Positions 18,601 to 26,645 of a DNA stretch of 32,570 nucleotides are shown here, in pieces; position 1 is the first letter of the stretch; the number at the start of each line of letters is the position of its first letter. This DNA comes from CAURNT01 sp963526495 (GTDB taxonomy: Bacteria > Fusobacteriota > Fusobacteriia > Fusobacteriales > Leptotrichiaceae), in the NCBI GenBank assembly GCA_963526495.1, contig CAURNT010000012.1:1-32570 (forward strand), written 5' to 3'. Under the pieces are notes generated by a model, which made no database searches, had not been told where the DNA came from, and saw nothing but the letters and a program-made list of their open reading frames with translations. The position numbers and the translations under genes were made by a program.

Positions 18601-20987
18601 TATTTTCTATTAGGATGTTCATATACTATTTTATCTCCATTTGAATCAAAATTAGTTAAATCAACATCAGTTTGACCACTATTATTTCTACTATTACCAG
18701 CAGAAACCACATAAAGTAAATCATTATTAGAAGTTACAAGTTCACTATGTTTTAATAAAGCATGTCTTAATGTCAACATTTTAAGATCTAATAATTTTTG
18801 ATAATCATTAACATCTATCTTGTTTCTTGATTCAAAATATTTAAGTACTGAAGGTATAGATAAATTTCCAGGATATTTAGATTTATAATCATCTAAATTA
18901 GAAAAATCATTTTTAGAAAGCCATATTTTAATAGCTGTTCTAAATCCAAGAGTGTTATTATTATATGCATCTACTGCTCTTTGTTTTTCCTCTTCAGTCA
19001 TATTCTTAATAGCCATATATTTATCAAATGTATATTCAGACCCATAAGACATATTTATTGCCTTAATGTTTTTATTATCTTCAATCATTTTTGCCATTAA
19101 TTTACCTGAATCTCCAGCTAACCCACCTGTTACAGTATCTCCAATAGCACCTGCTGCAAAGTGAATATCAGTCATTGCTAATTTTTCAACCTCTGTCATA
19201 TTTACAAATTCTTCATATTTTTCAAGTATTTCAGCATATATTTTTTGATACATAGAATTAAATATTTCTTTTCTTTTATTATCATCTAACGGTTTTAATT
19301 CTTTGTATTTTTCATTCATGAATTTTCTAAATTCTTTTCTAACTTCCATTTTTTTCTCTTGTGCTTCATCACTTGTATCATCTTTACCATTATTATATAT
19401 AGTCCAATAAGTAGAAGTTAAATCAGCAAGTTTTTCATCTTTAGCTTCCTCATCATTAGGATTTATTTTAAGATATTCTTTTAAACCCTTTATTTTTTCT
19501 TCAACAAATTTTATTTCTGTAATTTTACCTGTTAAATCTGTAAATTTTTTATTAACTACTTCATTATTTTGAGGTCTATAATTTTGTGCTAAAGTAACGA
19601 TAGAATTTATCATTCCATTTTTTAAATTCTCATATTCCAAACCTTCAGGTAGTTTACCAGTGTATCCATAACCAATAATAGTTTTTAATTGTAGAGAAGC
19701 TAGAAGATTGGCTAGTGTATACCCTTCTCCTACTGATAGTTCCTCTATCATTGAACCTACAACAGTTGGGCCGTGTTCTCTTTTTAAATTTCTATCTTCT
19801 GGCTTTTTATCTTTTAAATTATTTAACCCTTTAGGTTGATATCTATACATTCTAGCTTCTACCTCTGGTGATTCATCAGCAAATGTACCGTCAACCACAC
19901 CTACTGTCGTACCAGGAAATGCAACATAAGCCTTCTCTTTTTTAGAATAAATAGTTACACCATCTTTAACAATTTTTCTTACTATATTGTGATGCCCTAT
20001 AGTATTTTTATCAGCATCTTCTATCTCTGTTATAAATTCTATTTTTGTATTAGGATTTTTATTTAACTCATATTTTGTTAATCTTTCAACTATATCTGGA
20101 TTAAATCCACCTGTAATATTTTTACCATCTTCACTAAATTTTAATGTTGATTTATCTAAATTTAATAATATATCTTCATATCTATCTCTATAATCTGATA
20201 ATCTTTCTCCAAAATCAACATCAATCTTATTTACTTCACTATTACCTACTACAGATGTTCTTACAGAAACTTTCTTTTTCCCAACAATATCATCTAAATC
20301 TTTATATTTATCTAATTTTGTATATGAGTTATAGTTTATTTTTAATTCTTCTCCATCTTCATCATATTTTGCATCCTCAAGTCCATCATCATAAGTTAAT
20401 ACACTATATCTTACACGGCCATTATCAGTGCCTTGTTTTATGTCCTTATATCTTACCTCACCTTGAAGTTTAGGCAATTCTTTAACATCTACACTTTGAT
20501 TTAAAAGTATATCTTTTGTATTTCCATTCTTATCTCTTAATTTTACATATACTGCATTTTGATCTAAAAATGTAACATCTTTTGTTTCTCCATTATCAAC
20601 TACTTTTATTTTACCTTCTACATTACTAGTATATTCTTTATATCTTTTATCATCTTTTTTTAGAGTTATTGTAGGATTTTTAGCATATACTCCCTCTACT
20701 TCTATTTCAGGACTTATATATGTTCCTACTCTTAATATTTCCCCTTTATATAAAGCTCCACCATTATATTTGAAATTTGACGCATCTAACTTTTCTAAAT
20801 AATTTTGATCTCCTCTATCTCTATTTAATTTAAGACCTCTTTTAATATCAAAATCATCAGCTCTATTAAACTCTAAACTATTATCATTATTATTTGTATT
20901 ATTATTTGTATTATTTATTCCTGCACTACTACAAGATATTACTGCCATCAATCCTAAGCTAATTGCCGCTATTTTACTACTTCTCAT
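15666..20987 (-). CDS. Lipoprotein subtilase (S8) autotransporter, NalP/SphB1-like
   Basis: This 1,773-aa protein begins with a lipoprotein signal peptide; the lipobox is VISC with C19 as lipid site. An Asn/Thr tether and a long region (about 40-355) precede the protease. The putative S8 triad is D366 (GVVDGTF), H405 (REHGPTVVGS) and S991 (QGSSFAAPRVTA), with oxyanion N765 (SAGNSRNN). IGWGMMNRDKAYLGPARF (about 1055-1072) is typical after the serine in autotransporter subtilases. GNGTLVLSGDNKY to GTLVLRG (about 1198-1223) is a passenger-associated repeat. A barrel fills about 1495-1773 and ends in Phe. By family it is a surface-anchored protease that may process other surface proteins. The gap between His and Ser (about 585 residues) is far longer than in classical subtilisins. 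ATG 20987 has AGGAGGT. Confidence 0.92.
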   Translation of the reverse strand: MRSSKIAAISLGLMAVISCSSAGINNTNNNTNNNDNSLEFNRADDFDIKRGLKLNRDRGDQNYLEKLDASNFKYNGGALYKGEILRVGTYISPEIEVEGVYAKNPTITLKKDDKRYKEYTSNVEGKIKVVDNGETKDVTFLDQNAVYVKLRDKNGNTKDILLNQSVDVKELPKLQGEVRYKDIKQGTDNGRVRYSVLTYDDGLEDAKYDEDGEELKINYNSYTKLDKYKDLDDIVGKKKVSVRTSVVGNSEVNKIDVDFGERLSDYRDRYEDILLNLDKSTLKFSEDGKNITGGFNPDIVERLTKYELNKNPNTKIEFITEIEDADKNTIGHHNIVRKIVKDGVTIYSKKEKAYVAFPGTTVGVVDGTFADESPEVEARMYRYQPKGLNNLKDKKPEDRNLKREHGPTVVGSMIEELSVGEGYTLANLLASLQLKTIIGYGYTGKLPEGLEYENLKNGMINSIVTLAQNYRPQNNEVVNKKFTDLTGKITEIKFVEEKIKGLKEYLKINPNDEEAKDEKLADLTSTYWTIYNNGKDDTSDEAQEKKMEVRKEFRKFMNEKYKELKPLDDNKRKEIFNSMYQKIYAEILEKYEEFVNMTEVEKLAMTDIHFAAGAIGDTVTGGLAGDSGKLMAKMIEDNKNIKAINMSYGSEYTFDKYMAIKNMTEEEKQRAVDAYNNNTLGFRTAIKIWLSKNDFSNLDDYKSKYPGNLSIPSVLKYFESRNKIDVNDYQKLLDLKMLTLRHALLKHSELVTSNNDLLYVVSAGNSRNNSGQTDVDLTNFDSNGDKIVYEHPNRKYSQTFVDVPLYLEEVEKEKAKKEEREYKYNPNYRKNIVSVVGLTYKAISGKATERLHNEFNLATNDNTVYNNIKSYASFMSERSDTLLKIKKEIEKNPSKYTKSYIDEINAQIKDIDNLSAMDVDPNGRPFLFSFSRAGKAKLWTVASEGMYSYNKRLTEEEKKYNKPMNPDGEKDADLVLNNQFIGSEYLDQGSSFAAPRVTAVAGVIGTKFPWMSAHQIKQTIFTTATDDYRVVGVKNPDTNEIVKRIIGEYGVDENIGWGMMNRDKAYLGPARFVKALTSETGDDDFIANVPYGSYEFSNDIEGGFNPYIYAGSRSGSGISQAEAFILNNVKDLSVEEVLSDEFDKNPLYKPIIDALKLIGKTKTEIYTNILPKFNKYINSLEDYEKDLFVDAGLIKKGNGTLVLSGDNKYKDPTIVEEGTLVLRGSSESPIIVHKGAKLKLDMSYLESKKNALLDDGEEQFKSKINGDIINFGELYSYSTSDRINGTYSVIKDAKTYIASFAHLSVNELNLKETNEFSFDIFRKKGMDIFARPKYLDPKEAEEEDIEATEKLDPNKKEILTINKINKKDLYKIKLGKIAITPYVDLEVKEEKITDDEENVKVFATLIRKSSSELVDNPMPNTARIMAVLEERLNVASPKEKEEILSKINNVIWYNQDDENKLSGQTLANSEVLGYDLLEIKNSKIKERLAVKGTDGKLGVFVDLINSNKFKFANGDKNIITNGFNLGMDYTSKYFVAGATLNYTNSQLFDYSIRLDKDDNTDIFNPVKRYLQGRVKGNNIGASIFVKGMYKNGYISGIGSFDYLGKDIDRKLGGEKTKDIAASDIIFNINLEGGYRFRLPKNVEIEPFIGTDLITYTRGGFSEDTEYGYSSDKETNFKSKITIGTRVRANIKNKWNIGGYVSYSKYLTDPVLKVKAELSSYKFSNTLKGLTLDDNVISYGIDLRTRLNNIEFNLAYSGKNIRTQGISTGIKVEF
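20886..20915 (-). repeat. Asn/Thr codon repeat after the lipobox of the subtilase
   Basis: Codons 25-34 read NNTNNNTNNN. They contain two copies of the 12-base unit ACAAATAATAAT plus flanking AAT codons. Because the unit is a multiple of three, slippage would change tether length, not frame. Confidence 0.7.
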
Positions 20988-21000
20988 ATTACCTCCTAAC

Positions 21001-23118
21001 TTACCATTTATACTCTAAGTTAAATTCTACACTTGGAACAAACTTTTTAAATCCAAAGCTTTTATCTATCCATCCAAAGCTATCTTTATCTGGTCTTGTA
21101 TCATCATTTATTTTATTTATTACTTCTCTTGCAAATTCTAATTTAGAATTTAATTTACCTTTTAAATTCAAATTATTAGTTACAGCATAATCAATTCCAA
21201 CAGTTCCTATAGTTTTTATTTCTCCACCTATATTCCATCTTGTAGTTCTATAATCACTTATTTGTGGTTTTTCTTTATTTGATTTTCTATAATTTTCTGT
21301 ATTCTTGTATGTAAATAATTTTTCACTTCTTAATGCAAAAAATTCTAATTTTGAATCTACATCTATTTTAGCTTCTAATTTTAATTTATCATTTATTTTT
21401 TTCTCATAATCTGCACCTATTCCAAATTTAACTCTATTTATCATATATAATGGTAAGCTTTCACCACCTAAATACCATATTTTCTTTGTTAAAGGAATAT
21501 CTACTTCTTTTTCTCCAACTTTTTTCTTTTCGGTTTTTATAAAGTGATTAAACTGTTCTCTATTTTCAAACCCTAATTTACCAGTTAAATCTAACTTTTC
21601 TTTATCATTTTCTAATACTGTATATTTTAATGTATTATTTAATGTGAAACTTTCTGTAAATTTCTCTAAATTCAATACTGTTTTTTCTCCTGTTAAATCT
21701 AGTTTATTATCTAATTTAGTTTCTAATGTCAACCCTTTAAAGAACTCATGTTTTAAAGTTGCATCTATATTTAACTTTGTACTAACTGATTTTAAGTATT
21801 CATTTAATACAGGTATTTCTATATTAGCTTCTACATTACCATCTATACTTGTTTTATCATTAAATTTATAACTTAACCCTAATTTATTTTCACTTACTAT
21901 TTCATGCTCTACATGTTTTAATTCTGTTATAAACGGATCAAGTGTCATACTGAATCCATAACCTAATTTACCATCATATTTAATTAAACCGTTATCATAT
22001 TTTGTATTAAATAATAATTTAGGTTTATATGAACTCCAAGAATCATATTGAGTTATTTGATCAGGAGTTTCAGGTATATATTTAGCATTTCTTACTTCAA
22101 ATTCATTTTTAATCATTGTCCCAAGAGTTAAATTTTTAATAACATCTTTTTCAATTCCAACTTCTAATATAGGTTTTATAATATTATATTCACTTCTAGT
22201 CTTTTGACTTTTTGTTATTCCACCTTGTATATATGTTTTAAATGTTGTATTCAAGTTAGTATTAATCTTTATATCATCTCTTAACTTATAGTCTGCACTT
22301 AAATCTAAACCTTGATCAAGTAATGTAATATAATTACCACCCCAAAAATCAGGATATTCATCTAAATCTGTAGTTAATGGATCAAATTTCTTAGCCCCAA
22401 AATCAAGATCTAAATCAAAATTATACTTACCTTTTAAATTTGTTTTATCTCCTATTTTACCAGAAGCTTCTATATCTCCTTTAAAATATGATTCATCCTT
22501 ATCAAATCTGTCTATTTGATTTGCTTTATAGTTTAAATTTGCGCTCAAATCAACCTTATCAAGAACTTTACCACTTAATTTTGTATTAAGTACCATGTTC
22601 CCTAAAGCTTGTTTAGTCCCATCTTCTTCTATGTATTCAGCATATCTTCCACTATCTTTTATTTCACTACTTTCTTTACTATCTCTACTTCTAATTTGCC
22701 AGAAATTATCAACATAATATGTAAAGTCTGTTTCATTTTTTAATCCATAAAATACTGGAGAGGCGTATTTACCATATATCTTCGCCATAACATCATGATC
22801 TTTTTCTCTTTTATCTACATAATGTGATTTATCACTATTATCTCCATCCCAATCACTAATTTTAGCATCCGATCTTGATGATTTTAAAGCTGCTCCTAAT
22901 TCTAAGCCTATTTCTTTAAATTTTAAATTTAAATCTAATAATTTGGCATCATAAGCACTCTTTTCATATCTAAATGCTTTACCATCAATTCCATTTGCTT
23001 TATCTTCTACCAATGGACTAAATTCAGGACTTAATTTTATTCCTGTGTTTATACTTCCCTCTAATGCAAATACACTATAACTAGAAAGTATACCTATTAA
23101 TATTAAAGTCTTTTTCAT
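21001..23118 (-). CDS. Large outer membrane beta-barrel protein, unknown function
   Basis: No named family recognised. The 705-aa protein has a signal peptide (MKKTLILIGILSSYSVFA, cleavage about residue 18). Almost its whole length alternates as amphipathic strands with charged turns (LSGKVLDKVDLSANLNYKAN, NLKGKYNFDLDLDFGAK, LDLTGKLGFENREQF). The C-terminus FNLEYKW ends in an aromatic residue, as barrel proteins do. I see no plug, POTRA or TonB-box region at the N-terminus. It could be a channel or a large structural barrel of perhaps 30 or so strands. ATG 23118 has GGGAGG upstream, and the subtilase gene starts 13 bases after its stop. It is the first gene of the three-gene surface operon. 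Confidence 0.8.
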   Translation of the reverse strand: MKKTLILIGILSSYSVFALEGSINTGIKLSPEFSPLVEDKANGIDGKAFRYEKSAYDAKLLDLNLKFKEIGLELGAALKSSRSDAKISDWDGDNSDKSHYVDKREKDHDVMAKIYGKYASPVFYGLKNETDFTYYVDNFWQIRSRDSKESSEIKDSGRYAEYIEEDGTKQALGNMVLNTKLSGKVLDKVDLSANLNYKANQIDRFDKDESYFKGDIEASGKIGDKTNLKGKYNFDLDLDFGAKKFDPLTTDLDEYPDFWGGNYITLLDQGLDLSADYKLRDDIKINTNLNTTFKTYIQGGITKSQKTRSEYNIIKPILEVGIEKDVIKNLTLGTMIKNEFEVRNAKYIPETPDQITQYDSWSSYKPKLLFNTKYDNGLIKYDGKLGYGFSMTLDPFITELKHVEHEIVSENKLGLSYKFNDKTSIDGNVEANIEIPVLNEYLKSVSTKLNIDATLKHEFFKGLTLETKLDNKLDLTGEKTVLNLEKFTESFTLNNTLKYTVLENDKEKLDLTGKLGFENREQFNHFIKTEKKKVGEKEVDIPLTKKIWYLGGESLPLYMINRVKFGIGADYEKKINDKLKLEAKIDVDSKLEFFALRSEKLFTYKNTENYRKSNKEKPQISDYRTTRWNIGGEIKTIGTVGIDYAVTNNLNLKGKLNSKLEFAREVINKINDDTRPDKDSFGWIDKSFGFKKFVPSVEFNLEYKW

Positions 23119-23152
23119 ACGACCTCCCTATTCTAAGAAAATTATAAGAATA

Positions 23153-23181
23153 ATTATACTCTAATTATAAGAAAAAATCAA
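23153..23181 (-). promoter_or_regulatory. Candidate promoter of the surface-protein operon
   Basis: Minus strand TTGATT (23181-23176), 17 bases, TATAAT (23158-23153), predicted start near 23146. Two further TATAAT copies (23141-23146, 23164-23169) lie nearby but without -35 boxes at good spacing. The rest of 23119-23342 is AT-rich with no gene seen. Confidence 0.5.
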
Positions 23182-23334
23182 TAATTCGTGTATATATATT
23201 ATATATACTATCATTATTTTTATTTATGTTTGTTTTTATAGATATCTAAACACCTTATAAATAAAAGAATTATACAAATTTCTTTAAAAGTAAATATGAA
23301 ATAAATTTTTATAATATACAACATTAAAATTTAT

Positions 23335-23366
23335 TCAAAAAAAAGTATAGATTAAAATCTATACTT
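23335..23366 (-). terminator. Terminator of the hpt-purA-purB transcript
   Basis: AAGTATAGATT (23343-23353) and its complement (23356-23366) form a strong hairpin that includes the purB stop codon. On the minus strand it is followed at once by a run of eight T. This is a textbook intrinsic terminator with its stem overlapping the coding end. Confidence 0.88.
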
Positions 23367-24801
23367 CTATTTCTACCTTATCTTCTAAAATCAAATCTTT
23401 ATATTTCTCTAATATTGGATTTATATCATTTTCTATAAAATCCATAGTTTGCTGACTTGCAAATCCTGTATATTCACTTGGAATTAATATATTTTTTAAA
23501 TCTTCTTGTTTTAAAGAAAGTCTTCCATCTTTAATTATTCTATCTATTAAATTATTAGGTTTCCCTTCAAGTTTAATAGATTTTGTTTCTTCCATAGAAA
23601 GTTCTCTTATTATTTCATGAACATCTTGTCTATCCATACCTTTTTTTACACTTTCCATTATTATATTTTCCGTTGCCATAAAAGGTAATTCTTTCATGAT
23701 ATTAGATTCTATAACTTTAGGATAAACAATAACTCCATCTAATATATTAAGCCATATTAAAAGTATTGTATCTACTCCAAGAAAAGCTTGTGGAATAGAT
23801 AATCTTTTATTTGCTGAATCATCTAAAGTTCTCTCAAACCATTGAGTTGAAGCAACTTGACTACCATTACTTGTTAAAGACATTACAAATTTTGCAATAG
23901 AAGATATTCTTTCACTTCTCATAGGATTTCTTTTATAAGCCATAGCGCTTGAACCTATTTGATTTTTAGCAAATGGTTCTTCTAACTCTTTTAAATGCTG
24001 TAATAATCTAAAATCATTAGTAAACTTATGAGCACTTTGTGCAATATTACCCAAAAGATTTAAAATTTGTAAATCAGTTTTTCTATCATAAGTTTGACCT
24101 GAAACTGTTTGTTTTTTGGAAAATCCCATTTTTTCACATACTTTATTATCAAGTTCTTTTACTTTTTCAAAATCATTATTAAATAATTCTTTAAAACTAG
24201 CTTGTGTCCCAGTAGTTCCTTTAACACCTCTAAATCTTAAATTTTCTATTCTATATTCTAATTCTTCAAAATCATATAATACACTTTGTAACCAAAGACT
24301 TCCTCTTTTACCTACTGTAGTTAGCTGTGCTGCTTGGAAATGTGTATATCCTAAAGTTGGAAGTTCTTTATATTCTAAACAAAACCTCTTTAGTCTATCC
24401 ATTAAATTTATCATTCTAGTTTTTAATATTTTCAAACCTTCCATAATTTGTATTAAGTCTGTATTATCACCAACATAAGCACTAGTAACTCCCAAATGTA
24501 TTATACTTCTAGCATTAGGGGCAACTTCCCCATAAGTATGAACATGTGCCATAACATCATGTCTTAATTTTTTTTCAAATTCATTTGCTTTTTCAAAGTC
24601 TATATTTTCTATATTGTCTTTAAGTTCTTGAATTTGTTCTTTTGTTATGAAATCAAGCCCTAATTCCTTCTCTGTTTCTGCAAGAACTACCCATAATTTT
24701 CTCCATGTTTTAAATTTAAAATTTGGAGAAAATATATAGCTCATTTCAGAACTAGCATATCTTTCATTCAAAGGATTTATATACTTATCCAAACACCTCA
24801 C
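23359..24801 (-). CDS. purB: Adenylosuccinate lyase
   Basis: Splits SAICAR in purine synthesis and adenylosuccinate to AMP plus fumarate. It is 480 aa. RHDVMAHVHTYG, HLGVTSAYVGDNTDL, GYTHFQAAQ (catalytic His about 154) and the superfamily signature GSSAMAYKRNPMRSERI (about 283-299) are all present. The N-terminus NPLNERYASSEMSYIFSPNFKFKTWRKLW resembles the ADSL clade that includes animal enzymes rather than the Bacillus type. The longest start is GTG directly after the purA stop. The TTG nine bases later (giving LDKYINPL) has the better ribosome site, AGGTGAG, so the true start may be 24792. Confidence 0.96.
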   Translation of the reverse strand: MRCLDKYINPLNERYASSEMSYIFSPNFKFKTWRKLWVVLAETEKELGLDFITKEQIQELKDNIENIDFEKANEFEKKLRHDVMAHVHTYGEVAPNARSIIHLGVTSAYVGDNTDLIQIMEGLKILKTRMINLMDRLKRFCLEYKELPTLGYTHFQAAQLTTVGKRGSLWLQSVLYDFEELEYRIENLRFRGVKGTTGTQASFKELFNNDFEKVKELDNKVCEKMGFSKKQTVSGQTYDRKTDLQILNLLGNIAQSAHKFTNDFRLLQHLKELEEPFAKNQIGSSAMAYKRNPMRSERISSIAKFVMSLTSNGSQVASTQWFERTLDDSANKRLSIPQAFLGVDTILLIWLNILDGVIVYPKVIESNIMKELPFMATENIIMESVKKGMDRQDVHEIIRELSMEETKSIKLEGKPNNLIDRIIKDGRLSLKQEDLKNILIPSEYTGFASQQTMDFIENDINPILEKYKDLILEDKVEIEV

Positions 24802-26100
24802 CTACTTTATTACATCTTCTAAATCATATCTATATATATTTTGACTTCTTTCAGGACCAACAGATATCATCGAAATATTTGTTTTTAATTCCTTTTCTAT
24901 AAACTCTATATATTTCTTACAATTTTCTGGAAGATCTTCATATTTTTTAATTCCAGTAATATCTTCATTCCATCCATCAAGTTCTTTATATACTATATTC
25001 ACTTTTTTAGATTTTCTTAAATTTCCAGGATATGAATTATATGTTTTACCATCTATTTCATAAGCAACTGCCACTTTAATTTTTTCTAAACCTGATAACA
25101 CATCTATTTTAGTTATTACTATATCTGTCAATCCATCTATATATGTAGCATATCTACCTATAACTAAATCAAGCCATCCACATCTTCTTGGTCTTCCAGT
25201 AGTTGCTCCAAATTCATGCCCTATTTGTCTTATTTTTTCACCTAACTCATTATCCAATTCTGTAGGAAAAGGTCCCTCACCTACTCTTGTAGTATATGCT
25301 TTCATAACACCTAATACTCTATTTATTTTTTTAGGTGGAACTCCTGCTCCTACACATACTCCTCCTGTAGTTGGAGAAGAAGATGTAACATAAGGATATG
25401 TTCCATAATCTATATCCAGCATTAAAGCTTGTGCTCCTTCAAATAATACAAGTTTATTATCATCTATAGCTTCATTTAATAAACTAACTCCATCCACTAT
25501 TCTAAATTCTATTTTTTTAGAAAGTTCTAAATATTTGTTATATAACTCTTCTAAATCAAATGGTTTTTTCCCATATCTCATCAGCTCAGCATTTTTTTGT
25601 CCTACATTCCAAGTTAATTTATCTTTAAATCTCTCATGATCTAAAAGATCTCCAATTCTTATACCATTTCTACCTATTTTATCTATATAACAAGGTCCTA
25701 TCCCTCTTTGAGTTGTTCCTATTTTATTAACTCCAAGTTCTTCCTCTTTAGCTTTATCAAGTTCTATATGATATGGCATTATTATATGTGCTCTTTCATC
25801 TATCAATAAATTATCTAATTTATGTCCTCTTTTTTCAAGACTTTCTATTTCTTTAAGAAGAACTTCTATATCTACAACAACTCCACTACCTATTAAACAT
25901 TTTCCTTTAGAATTTATTATTCCTGAAGGTAATAAATGAAGTATAAATTTTTCATCATTAACAACTACAGTATGACCAGCATTATTCCCACCTTGAAATC
26001 TAACTACATAATCTGATTTAGGTGATAATACATCTATAATTTTTCCTTTACCCTCATCACCCCATTGTGTTCCGACTACTACAAAAGTATTACTTTTCAT
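24802..26100 (-). CDS. purA: Adenylosuccinate synthetase
   Basis: Converts IMP, aspartate and GTP to adenylosuccinate, the first committed step to AMP. The 432-aa length is normal. The GTP loop QWGDEGKGKIID (12-23), GGNNAGHTVV with its catalytic His, GTTQRGIGPCY, QALMLDIDYGTYPYVTSS and TTGRPRRCGWLDLV are all family blocks. Its ATG overlaps the hpt stop by one base (TAATG), and purB follows directly. Together hpt, purA and purB take hypoxanthine through IMP to AMP. Confidence 0.97.
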   Translation of the reverse strand: MKSNTFVVVGTQWGDEGKGKIIDVLSPKSDYVVRFQGGNNAGHTVVVNDEKFILHLLPSGIINSKGKCLIGSGVVVDIEVLLKEIESLEKRGHKLDNLLIDERAHIIMPYHIELDKAKEEELGVNKIGTTQRGIGPCYIDKIGRNGIRIGDLLDHERFKDKLTWNVGQKNAELMRYGKKPFDLEELYNKYLELSKKIEFRIVDGVSLLNEAIDDNKLVLFEGAQALMLDIDYGTYPYVTSSSPTTGGVCVGAGVPPKKINRVLGVMKAYTTRVGEGPFPTELDNELGEKIRQIGHEFGATTGRPRRCGWLDLVIGRYATYIDGLTDIVITKIDVLSGLEKIKVAVAYEIDGKTYNSYPGNLRKSKKVNIVYKELDGWNEDITGIKKYEDLPENCKKYIEFIEKELKTNISMISVGPERSQNIYRYDLEDVIK

Positions 26101-26636
26101 TATTCATTCTCCTTAACCACTATACCAACATAAGGCAAAGTTCTATGTTTTTGTGCAAAATCTATTCCATAACCAACTACAAACTCATCAGGTATTTTAA
26201 ATCCTACATAATCTACTTCTATACCCTCAACTTCTCTTCTTTCAGGTTTATCAAGCAATGTTACTATTTTAATTTTTTTAGGTTCTCTTGTTTCTATTAT
26301 TTCTTTAACTTTCTTTAAAGTATTACCTGTATCTATTATATCTTCAACTATAAGGACATTTCTATCCTTAACATTTTCTTCTAAATCTTTTATAATCTTT
26401 ACGTTACGAGAACTTTCCATTCCATTACCATAACTAGAAACAACCATAAAATCAAGTGTATCTGCTGTTTTTAATTTACGACATAAATCACTTAAAAAGA
26501 CAACTGAACCTCTAAGTAAACCTATAAGCAAAACTTCTTCTCCCTCAAAGTCTTTGTCAATTTCTTTTGCTAATTCTTCTACCCTTTTCAAAATATCTTC
26601 CTCTGAAATGTATGGTTTAATTGAATACTTTTGCAT
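26100..26636 (-). CDS. hpt: Hypoxanthine phosphoribosyltransferase
   Basis: A 178-aa purine-salvage enzyme that makes IMP (and often GMP) from hypoxanthine or guanine plus PRPP. The PRPP loop VLIVEDIIDTGNTL (about 94-107), LLRGSVVFLSDL and the C-terminal DYVGFKIPDEFVVGYGIDFAQKHRTLPYVG are diagnostic. ATG 26636 has AGGAGG upstream, ten bases after the ABC ATPase stop, so it is probably on the same transcript as the ABC genes. Translation is coupled to purA. Confidence 0.96.
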   Translation of the reverse strand: MQKYSIKPYISEEDILKRVEELAKEIDKDFEGEEVLLIGLLRGSVVFLSDLCRKLKTADTLDFMVVSSYGNGMESSRNVKIIKDLEENVKDRNVLIVEDIIDTGNTLKKVKEIIETREPKKIKIVTLLDKPERREVEGIEVDYVGFKIPDEFVVGYGIDFAQKHRTLPYVGIVVKENE

Positions 26637-26645
26637 AACTGCCTC

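Noticed and set aside
23190..23208. Perfect 19-base palindrome of alternating T and A upstream of the surface operon
   Set aside because: Apart from the outer G/C pair it is all A-T with a one-base centre. This is weak as a terminator and expected by chance in such DNA.
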